Source: Planctomycetaceae bacterium (lineage in GTDB: Bacteria > Planctomycetota > Planctomycetia > Pirellulales > Thermoguttaceae). From it: a stretch of 10,059 nt of DNA. The stretch is from assembly GCA_009783865.1 (NCBI GenBank), contig WRCR01000118.1, forward strand, positions 1 through 10,059, in the 5' to 3' direction. This document shows, piece after piece, positions 1-5,457 of the stretch (its first letter is position 1; every line of letters starts with the position of its first letter). The notes under the pieces are model-generated. The model made no database searches. It was not told the DNA's origin and saw nothing but the letters and a program-made list of their open reading frames with translations. Made by a program: the position numbers and the translations under genes.

Positions 1-828
1 ACGCTCTTGTAATCAAACTTCCGATTTGGATTCAGGAAGTCGATGCAGTTTGCGTCTTTGCTTTTACTATTCGAGAGGCCACCGAGAAACGAGGCAGGAA
101 CATTTTCGGCACCGATTTTCTCGGCAATCTTTTCCTTAATTCTTGCGGCGAAGACGGCGAAGTAATCAGCGGAAATCACGTTCCCCGGCACTCCGGCATA
201 ATGAGTCGAGTAATTAGCGAAGACGGCAATCGGTTTGTTATCCGGTGAAACAACGGACAACACCGACACGGCTGTGTCAACCGGTCCGGTGCGGGCAATC
301 TTGTTCGGATTAGCGTGTCCCGGATTCATTTGGGCGCGGTCGTTTGTTTTACCGCCGAATTGAATCGTATTTGCCGTTCCTTCTTTCATTAAAAAGCGGC
401 GGCAATAGACGTTATTAGAGTCGTTTCCGACAGCCCATCCGACTTTGGCAGGAGCGAGATTTTTTACGGCTGTAGCAACTCCCTGTGCGATTTTCGGCAA
501 CAGTTCCGCCGTATAATTTCCTTCAGCGGGTCTTCGGGGAACACCGGGTCCCGTATGGGTATGCGTGCCGGAAATCATGATTCTGTTTCGCGGAATTTTC
601 GTTTCGATTTCAATAAGCCGCTTCGCTTCATCGGCTGTCTCAACTTGAATTCCGAGAAGGTCAAGAACGACGAGAGCGATTCGTTCCTTTCCGTCATCGA
701 GAACCAGACAGCGTGCATGCAACGGGTCAACGATTGTATCGGAGGGCTTCGGGAAAAAGTTGCCGACGATGACTATCGGCAACTTCTCCGGCGTGATGTC
801 AACGATTGCTGTTCCCGCCCGGAATTGT
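1..828. repeat. Tandem gene duplication, unit A
   Basis: This stretch aligns base for base with 1494-2327. The offset is 1493 at the left end and 1499 after a 6-base (two-codon) deletion around positions 511-562. Long runs are identical or nearly so, for example around the motifs encoding NPGHANPNKIARTGP and FANYSTHYAGVPG. The signal-peptide codons at about 829-905 have diverged. Both units encode the same protein family in the same frame and direction. This is a gene-sized direct duplication, not a mobile-element repeat, and unit A continues beyond the left edge. Confidence 0.9.
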
Positions 829-905
829 CGGGAAGATTCCGCCGAAAACACTGAAGAACACGACAGAGTCAATACAGTCAGACAAATAATGAACAAACGA
901 TACAT
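1..905 (-). CDS. Neutral/alkaline ceramidase-like exported protein, downstream tandem copy (3' end outside window)
   Basis: The first 301 residues of a secreted metallohydrolase-like protein (neutral/alkaline non-lysosomal ceramidase family) are visible; the frame is open to the window edge. The start is the ATG at 905-903, preceded by an AGGAG ribosome site. Residues 1-22 form a Sec-type signal peptide ending in FSA. QFRAG and DITPEKLP follow, then the THTHTGP metal-binding motif near residue 115 and NYSTHYAG near 235. The neighbour at 974-2401 is a close paralogue in the same direction, 68 bp upstream, so the two are probably co-transcribed. Two differences stand out. The GTSGD motif of the paralogue is here SKSKD (residues 280-284, bases 54-68), and the loop after the histidine motif is two residues shorter. 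The family assignment is fairly firm. True ceramidase activity is not shown, and the motif change makes activity of this copy uncertain. Confidence 0.85.
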   Translation of the reverse strand, partial: MYRLFIICLTVLTLSCSSVFSAESSRQFRAGTAIVDITPEKLPIVIVGNFFPKPSDTIVDPLHARCLVLDDGKERIALVVLDLLGIQVETADEAKRLIEIETKIPRNRIMISGTHTHTGPGVPRRPAEGNYTAELLPKIAQGVATAVKNLAPAKVGWAVGNDSNNVYCRRFLMKEGTANTIQFGGKTNDRAQMNPGHANPNKIARTGPVDTAVSVLSVVSPDNKPIAVFANYSTHYAGVPGNVISADYFAVFAARIKEKIAEKIGAENVPASFLGGLSNSKSKDANCIDFLNPNRKFDYKS

Positions 906-913
906 GGTTTTAT

Positions 914-918
914 CTCCT
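914..918 (-). promoter_or_regulatory. Ribosome binding site of the downstream ceramidase-like copy
   Basis: On the minus strand AGGAG lies 8 bases before the ATG at 905. It fixes the start of the downstream copy and indicates that this copy is still translated. The 68-bp gap between the two copies (906-973) is AT-rich. It shows no convincing promoter or terminator, which favours read-through from the upstream copy. Confidence 0.75.
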
Positions 919-973
919 GATAATAAAGGTGAAAATATGATTCAACACTTAAAACGGTTAAATAAATTATTGG

Positions 974-2401
974 TTATTGTTTCGCTGCCAATTCTTTCAA
1001 CATGTCGATGATGGTAGTCCGAATCATCTCTTCGGCATTGACTTCGAGGCAGCACGATGGTCTCCGCCAAGTATTGTAGCCGCCGAGTTTATGCTGTTCC
1101 GCTGTCGGTACGTAACCGAAAGAACCATTCGCCAAACTGATGTTAAACGTCGGCATAAACGGACTTCGCGCTTTGATTAACAAACCGGTGATACCGTAAA
1201 TTTCGCCGGGCAGTGCTGTGATACCGAGTTCGCCGATACGAATCGCTTGAAGCGGAACTTCCGATGTCTTCGGCCAATTTTCCATCCTCACAGTGCCTTC
1301 GGCGTAGTCGTCACTAATCACCTTGGGACCATCCGGCAACTTTGCTAAATGGTCTTTTGCCGCTTGAACTTCTTCCGGCGTTGGAACCCGATTGTTAATC
1401 GTAATGCGTTTTTCAACCATGCCGAGCGGTACCCAATCGAAGTATTGGATATTCGTCCATACGTCCATAGCGGCTTGAGCGGTGTCTTCACCGACGCTCT
1501 TGTAATCAAACTTCCGATTCGGATTCAGGAAGTCGATGCAGTTTGCGTCTCCGCTGGTTCCATTCGACATGACACCGAGAAAGGAGTCGGGAACATTTTC
1601 GGTGCCGATTTTCTCAGCGATTTTCTCTTTAATCCGTGCGGCAAAAACTGCGAAGTAATCGGCGGAAATCACATTCCCCGGCACTCCGGCGTAATGAGTC
1701 GAGTAATTAGCGAAGACGGCAATCGGCTTGTTATCCGGCGAAACAACAGACAACACTGACACGGCTGTGTCAACCGGTCCGGTGCGGGCAATCTTGTTCG
1801 GATTAGCGTGTCCCGGATTCATTTGGGCGCGGTCGTTTGTTTTGCCGCTGAACGGATTCGTAGTTGCCTTTCCTTCTTTCATCAGAAAGCGGCGGCAATA
1901 GACGTTATTAGGGTCGTTTCCGACAGCCCAGCCGACTTTAGCAGGAGCAAGATTTTTCACGGCAGCGGCAACTCCCCGTGCGATTTTCGGCAACAGTTCC
2001 GCCTTATAACTTTCGTCCGCTTTTTGCGCGCCGCCGGCAACTCTCGGACCGGTATGGGTGTGCGTGCCGGAAATCATGATTCGGTCACACCGGATTTTCG
2101 TTTCGGCTTCAATGAGCCGTTTTGCTTCATCGGCTGCCGCAACCGGAATTCCGATGAGGTCAAGGATGACGAGTGCGATTCGTTCCTTTCCGTCATCAAG
2201 CACCAGACAGCGTGCATGCAGCGGGTCGACGATTTTATCGGAGGGCTTCGGAAAAAAGTTGCCGACGATGACGACCGGCAACTTCTCCGGCGTGATGTCA
2301 ACGATTGCTGTTCCTGCGCGAAATTGTTTAACAGGTTCATTAGCCGTGCAACAAAAAGGGAAGAGCGCAGCAAGCGATAAACAAAATAATAAGCGGGTCA
2401 T
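974..2401 (-). CDS. Neutral/alkaline ceramidase-like exported hydrolase, complete copy
   Basis: This 475-residue protein resembles the N-terminal catalytic domain of neutral/alkaline non-lysosomal ceramidases, zinc enzymes that cleave amide bonds of lipids. It is much shorter than classical ceramidases (about 650-750 residues) and matches the short planctomycete form, whose substrate is unknown to me. Residues 1-20 are a Sec signal peptide, so it should act in the periplasm or outside. Visible motifs, in order, are DITPEKLP (36-43), THTHTGP (113-119, probable zinc histidines), NYSTHYAG with H236, ISADYF (245-250), SNGTSGDAN (279-287, at the position of the nucleophile-bearing motif of ceramidases), LPGE (397-400), and GYVPT with GGYNTWRR (429-447). 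The start is ATG 2401 with AGAGGA at 2410-2415, 8 bases upstream. It is the first gene of a tandem pair and has its own promoter at 2458-2486. Confidence 0.88.
   Translation of the reverse strand: MTRLLFCLSLAALFPFCCTANEPVKQFRAGTAIVDITPEKLPVVIVGNFFPKPSDKIVDPLHARCLVLDDGKERIALVILDLIGIPVAAADEAKRLIEAETKIRCDRIMISGTHTHTGPRVAGGAQKADESYKAELLPKIARGVAAAVKNLAPAKVGWAVGNDPNNVYCRRFLMKEGKATTNPFSGKTNDRAQMNPGHANPNKIARTGPVDTAVSVLSVVSPDNKPIAVFANYSTHYAGVPGNVISADYFAVFAARIKEKIAEKIGTENVPDSFLGVMSNGTSGDANCIDFLNPNRKFDYKSVGEDTAQAAMDVWTNIQYFDWVPLGMVEKRITINNRVPTPEEVQAAKDHLAKLPDGPKVISDDYAEGTVRMENWPKTSEVPLQAIRIGELGITALPGEIYGITGLLIKARSPFMPTFNISLANGSFGYVPTAEQHKLGGYNTWRRPSCCLEVNAEEMIRTTIIDMLKELAAKQ
1494..2327. repeat. Tandem gene duplication, unit B
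   Basis: This is the partner of the stretch at 1-828, inside the complete ceramidase-like gene. The similarity covers codons about 25-302 of this copy. The remaining part of this gene (974-1493) would pair with sequence to the left of the window. Confidence 0.9.
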
Positions 2402-2409
2402 TGTAAATG

Positions 2410-2415
2410 TCCTCT
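2410..2415 (-). promoter_or_regulatory. Ribosome binding site of the complete ceramidase-like gene
   Basis: AGAGGA on the minus strand lies 8 bases before the ATG at 2401, normal spacing for a Shine-Dalgarno site. No other in-frame start has comparable support. Confidence 0.65.
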
Positions 2416-2457
2416 ATAGAAGGGTAGGGTTATGTGAAATACAAACCAACACTTGCA

Positions 2458-2486
2458 ATTATCCGATTTCCGGCGGGAAATTTCAA
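2458..2486 (-). promoter_or_regulatory. Sigma70-type promoter of the ceramidase-like gene pair
   Basis: On the minus strand a -35 TTGAAA (2486-2481) is separated by exactly 17 bases from a -10 GATAAT (2463-2458). Transcription would start near 2451, giving a leader of about 50 bases to the ATG at 2401. The -35 overlaps the 8-base palindrome GAAATTTC (2477-2484). A cluster of GTGAA half-sites lies just upstream (2490-2514). The call rests on match and spacing only. Confidence 0.6.
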
Positions 2487-2558
2487 GCAGTGAACCCCGC
2501 AAGTTTCACTTCACATGCGGCTCTTTGGCACTTTATGTGCAATTTTGCGTTTGCCTTA

Positions 2559-2586
2559 TTGACTTTCTAAAAAAACATTGTATCCT
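2559..2586 (+). promoter_or_regulatory. Sigma70-type promoter directly abutting the start codon at 2594
   Basis: A -35 TTGACT (2559-2564) and a -10 TATCCT (2581-2586) are separated by 16 bases. The expected start of transcription, 6-8 bases after the -10, falls at about 2592-2594, on or just before the ATG at 2594. The mRNA would therefore be leaderless or nearly so. This agrees with the absence of any Shine-Dalgarno sequence before that ATG. Confidence 0.5.
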
Positions 2587-2593
2587 CTCGTTC

Positions 2594-3544
2594 ATGTTTT
2601 CCCGCAGCCATTACATTTTAGCCGCCGTTTTATTTTGTATTACCGCTCTGTTCGGTTTCAGGTTTTTACAGACGGCGAACCACGAGTTTTTGATTTACGT
2701 AGGCATCGTCCTTGCGGTTTCTGTTTTCATAGCGGCGACATTTCGGCGAGTTCGGTATCCGTTTGTTTGTCTTATCGGTTTAGCCGTTTGGGCAGTGCTG
2801 CATCTTGCCGGCGGCGGAATTCGCATCGGAAACGATATTTTGTACGGTCTTATTCTGTTTCCGCTTTCTGCCGACTATCCGGTTTTGCGCTACGACCAAG
2901 TTGTTCACGCCTGGGGCTTCGGCGTTTGCACGCTGATAATGTATCACCTTTTGGCAAATCTTCTTCCGCAAAACGACCTTCGCCGGTTTTCAATGGGACT
3001 GCTGGTCATCACCTCAGGAATGGGTTTTGGGGCGTTCAACGAAAATGTCGAATTTGTGTTGACTGTCCTGCTTCCGCAAACCGGTGTCGGCGGCTATGTC
3101 AATACCTCGCTTGATTTGTGTGCCAATTTTGCCGGTGCCGTTATTGCTTATCTGCTTGTCTATTTCAATTTTATTCGTATGGAGTCCCCTGAAAATTCTT
3201 TTTCCGAAATTTCCCTTCCTGAACAAGCGGTTGGTTTTTACTCACAAAAGCCGAAGCAGTATAACTGCGCTCAAGCCGTTGCGAAAACATTCAAGCGGGA
3301 CGATTTAGCCGAATCGCTAAAATCCTGTGGCGGAGGAAATGCACCGGACGGTCTTTGCGGCGCACTATATGCCGCTATACTGCTTGCCGGCGAAGAACAA
3401 ACCGAATCGGTCAAGGAGCAATTCCTCAAGGTAATCGGACATTTGCATTGCAAGGCAATCCGCAAAGAAGGAAAAACGTCTTGTGCCGACTGCGTCCGCC
3501 GCGCCGCCGAAATTGCGGAACAGTCCGGTTTTTGTTTGAGATGA
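2594..3544 (+). CDS. Fusion of a DUF2238/YjdF-like membrane domain and a C_GCAxxG_C_C redox-type domain
   Basis: This protein has 316 residues. Residues 1-195 are hydrophobic, with about six or seven membrane segments (roughly 6-25, 31-49, 56-73, 80-93, 103-122, 133-150, 175-194). The motifs YDQVVHAWGFG (100-110), FNENVEF (148-154) and NTSLDLCANFAGA (170-182) resemble the DUF2238/YjdF inner-membrane family. Residues 208-316 are soluble and cysteine-rich: YNCAQAV with C225, SCGGG with C245, GLCGALYAA with C255, then C286 and CADC (297-300). This matches the putative redox-active C_GCAxxG_C_C family. The polypeptide would thus put a cysteine-rich domain on a membrane anchor, probably on the cytoplasmic side. 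The reading frame is open back to 2453, but the extra residues are not family-like and the promoter lies inside them, so ATG 2594 is chosen. The function is unknown. The domain calls come from motif reading; the second is the firmer. Confidence 0.75.
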   Translation: MFSRSHYILAAVLFCITALFGFRFLQTANHEFLIYVGIVLAVSVFIAATFRRVRYPFVCLIGLAVWAVLHLAGGGIRIGNDILYGLILFPLSADYPVLRYDQVVHAWGFGVCTLIMYHLLANLLPQNDLRRFSMGLLVITSGMGFGAFNENVEFVLTVLLPQTGVGGYVNTSLDLCANFAGAVIAYLLVYFNFIRMESPENSFSEISLPEQAVGFYSQKPKQYNCAQAVAKTFKRDDLAESLKSCGGGNAPDGLCGALYAAILLAGEEQTESVKEQFLKVIGHLHCKAIRKEGKTSCADCVRRAAEIAEQSGFCLR

Positions 3545-3557
3545 AAAATGGTACAAT
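3529..3557 (+). promoter_or_regulatory. Weak possible promoter of the nitrilase-family gene
   Basis: A good -10 TACAAT (3552-3557) has only a poor -35 (TTTTTG, 3529-3534) at 17 bases. It overlaps the end of the preceding gene. The sequence GGTACAAT also occurs at the -10 of the gene at 9849. Co-transcription with the upstream gene is the alternative, since the gap between the two coding regions is only 70 bp and has no terminator. Confidence 0.3.
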
Positions 3558-3603
3558 ACGTTTCGGTATGTACTTATAACGGTAAGATTGGAAACTTCAT
3601 CAT

Positions 3604-3607
3604 GGAG
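3604..3607 (+). promoter_or_regulatory. Ribosome binding site deciding the start at 3615
   Basis: GGAG lies 7 bases before the ATG at 3615. The frame is open further upstream to a TTG at 3588, but nothing like a ribosome site precedes that codon. Starting at 3615 also places the twin-arginine pair at residues 9-10, as expected for a Tat signal. Confidence 0.7.
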
Positions 3608-3614
3608 CAGTATC

Positions 3615-4655
3615 ATGGAAAACTCAACATTAATTTCACGCCGTAATTTTTTTAGCACCGCAGCAATCACCGCCGGTGCAGCAACACTGGGAACCGAAGC
3701 GGTACGCGGAGAAACATCCGCCGAATCAACCCGTGCGCAAGACAGATTGCCGCGCGAAGTATGGGTTGCTGCCGTTTCGCAACAAGGATTGAGTGCGAAT
3801 ACGCCGCAGCAAATGGTGCAAAACATCATTGCCATCATGGAAAAAAACGTGTCCTTTCGTCCCGATGCGATTTGTCTGCCCGAAGTATTCATGACTACCC
3901 GCGTCAATCAAAAATTGTCTTTGTCGGAACGAGTAGACGTGTCCAGCGAATTACAGAAAGAGTTCATGACGTTTGCGAAAACGAATCAATGCTATGTGAT
4001 TTGCCCGATGAATACACGGGAAGCGGGACGGATATACAATTCCGCCGTTGTCATTGACCGGCAAGGAAACCGCATCGGCGAATATCGGAAAATACACATT
4101 CCCGAAGAAGAAACAGCGATAAACATCGCTCCCGGACCTTTGAACCCGCCGGTATTCAAAACCGATTTCGGAATCATCGGTGTGCAAATTTGTTTCGACT
4201 GCAACTGGAGTGACGGCTGGGAAGCATTGCGGCGGCAAGGTGCCGAAATGATTTTCTGGCCCTCGGCTTACTCCGGCGGACAAGTTATCAACACAAGGGC
4301 TTGGCAAAACCAATGCGTCGTCGTTACAAGTACTTGGGAACAATCGAAAATATGCGATATTGTCGGAAACACCGTTGCGCAAACCGGCATTTGGGATAAA
4401 AATTTGGTTTGCACTTCCGTGAATCTCGAAAAGACCGTTATTCCCACTTGGCCCAACAATAGATATTTCGACCAAATTCGGGCGAAATACGGCAGGAAAA
4501 TCAACATGGTCACATATCACGAGGAACAATGGACTGTCATAGAAAGCCGTTCCCCTGATGTGCGCGTCGATGATGTCTTGAATGAGTTCAATATCCGAAC
4601 CCGTGAACAATGGCTCCGCGATGCCGAGGTTATAGGAAACCAGCACCGGATTTGA
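3615..4655 (+). CDS. Tat-exported carbon-nitrogen hydrolase (nitrilase superfamily)
   Basis: This 346-residue protein belongs to the nitrilase/amidase superfamily, which hydrolyses C-N bonds of amides or nitriles through a Glu-Lys-Cys triad. All three elements are visible: E90 in CLPEVF, K159 in EYRKIHIP and C193 in GVQICFDCNW. The typical GAEMIFWPSAY segment (210-220) follows. The N-terminus has a twin-arginine signal (SRRNFF at 8-13, then a hydrophobic AAITAGAATLG stretch), so it should be folded in the cytoplasm and exported to the periplasm. The closest branch is probably that of N-carbamoyl-amino-acid or aliphatic amide hydrolases, but the substrate cannot be read from the sequence. The C-terminal part after about residue 270 is divergent and may contact substrate or partner subunits. 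The gene ends 46 bp from the end of a convergent gene. No strong terminator is seen between them. Confidence 0.88.
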   Translation: MENSTLISRRNFFSTAAITAGAATLGTEAVRGETSAESTRAQDRLPREVWVAAVSQQGLSANTPQQMVQNIIAIMEKNVSFRPDAICLPEVFMTTRVNQKLSLSERVDVSSELQKEFMTFAKTNQCYVICPMNTREAGRIYNSAVVIDRQGNRIGEYRKIHIPEEETAINIAPGPLNPPVFKTDFGIIGVQICFDCNWSDGWEALRRQGAEMIFWPSAYSGGQVINTRAWQNQCVVVTSTWEQSKICDIVGNTVAQTGIWDKNLVCTSVNLEKTVIPTWPNNRYFDQIRAKYGRKINMVTYHEEQWTVIESRSPDVRVDDVLNEFNIRTREQWLRDAEVIGNQHRI

Positions 4656-4701
4656 GCGGCGGCAAAACACCGCAAAACTTTTCCACACCTCTTATCTATC
4701 G

Positions 4702-5421
4702 TCAGCAAAAAATACGGTCAAATTTTTCCGTGAGCGATATTTTTTCCACTGGAACAAGTGTTTGTTCGCTTGTTATGCGAAGAACGGCTTCCGTGATTGT
4801 TTCGCGTGTCCATACTTGACCATTGGAGTTAAGACAGATTTTTGCCGGAACGGCAATCTTTGCCAACCCGCCAAGTGTGCGGCATTCTTTGGGAATTGTT
4901 GAAAACAACGGCGAGAACAAAAATAATCCCGCGAGAAAAAGTACAAAGCCGCCGATTGCTCCTGAAACCATGCCGGTCAAAAATGTCGTGACATTGACAC
5001 CCAAACCAATCGTAACAAATAAACCAAAGAAAAATCCAATGAAAACGCAAATTCTGCCGCCGCACTCGAGATATACTTTTCCATAAAGAGAAGGAATACG
5101 ACGCGAAAAATCTTTTATCATCTTTTTCCAAATTCGGCGGCGTTTGCGCAGCGGTATTAGTAATGGAGCGAGTTCCGTTTCCGGTGTCAGTTGCGAAATC
5201 TCGACTCCAAGTTCTTCCGCAAAAAAACGTTGGAGCGAAAGAAAGCCATCTTGAAACGCGTCAGCTGCCTCCGTTTTGCTGTGAGGGGACTTAGCGGTTT
5301 CCTGTTCAAGGTAAGCGATAAGTTTGTCAAGTGTATCGATATTTGGTGCCTCGTTTTCCCAAATCTCGACTTGGAACTCATCTTCAATCGCAATTATAAA
5401 TTCCGCAATGTCAAGTCCCAT
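4702..5421 (-). CDS. Acyl-carrier-protein-like membrane protein of permuted layout
   Basis: The protein has 239 residues and no known function. Residues 1-40 (GLDIAEFIIAIEDEF, VEI, then IDTLDKLIAYL) look like helices II-IV of an acyl carrier protein. The usual DSL phosphopantetheine site is replaced by MGL, so the attachment serine is absent. Residues 60-111 (LQRFFAEELGVEISQLTPET, then RKRRRIW and RRIPSL) form a charged segment also resembling an ACP first helix and loop. Two membrane spans follow (about 122-140 and 146-172). The C-terminus (WTRETITEAVLRI, VPVEKISLTEKF, 204-234) resembles ACP helix I and its following loop, ending where DSL would come next. Similar 'MGLD...' proteins with a terminal 'WTRE...' segment exist in other bacteria as far as I recall. 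ATG 5421 is the only start, because an in-frame stop lies five codons upstream; no clear ribosome site is seen. It follows the oxidoreductase gene by 36 bp and probably shares its transcript. Confidence 0.7.
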   Translation of the reverse strand: MGLDIAEFIIAIEDEFQVEIWENEAPNIDTLDKLIAYLEQETAKSPHSKTEAADAFQDGFLSLQRFFAEELGVEISQLTPETELAPLLIPLRKRRRIWKKMIKDFSRRIPSLYGKVYLECGGRICVFIGFFFGLFVTIGLGVNVTTFLTGMVSGAIGGFVLFLAGLFLFSPLFSTIPKECRTLGGLAKIAVPAKICLNSNGQVWTRETITEAVLRITSEQTLVPVEKISLTEKFDRIFC

Positions 5422-5457
5422 AGCGTTGTAATGTGTTCATGCGGGTATAAAAAAGTT

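Noticed and set aside
1..905. Treating the downstream ceramidase-like copy as a frameshifted pseudogene
   Set aside because: All length differences from the paralogue are multiples of three, the frame is open to the window edge, and a good ribosome site is kept. Divergence is seen, but not breakage.
1808..2380. Long plus-strand open frame of 190 codons opposite the ceramidase-like gene
   Set aside because: The opposite strand encodes a complete protein with clear ceramidase-family motifs, and this frame shows no family-like features. It is an antisense shadow caused by the codon use of the real gene.
2453..2593. N-terminal extension of the membrane fusion protein by 47 residues
   Set aside because: The extra sequence contains the promoters and regulatory repeats, is not membrane-protein-like, and has no ribosome site. 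ATG 2594 starts just before the first hydrophobic segment.
3588..3614. Upstream TTG start for the nitrilase gene
   Set aside because: No ribosome site precedes it, while GGAG lies at good distance from the ATG at 3615, and the Tat signal is placed correctly from that ATG.
4659..4673. Hairpin GCGG-N7-CCGC between the convergent nitrilase and acyl-carrier-like genes, as a terminator
   Set aside because: The stem is only 4 bp with a 7-base loop, and no adjacent U-run is present on either strand.
3951..4688. Minus-strand open frame of 245 codons opposite the nitrilase gene
   Set aside because: The plus strand carries the full nitrilase catalytic triad. The minus frame has no signal, domain or ribosome site.
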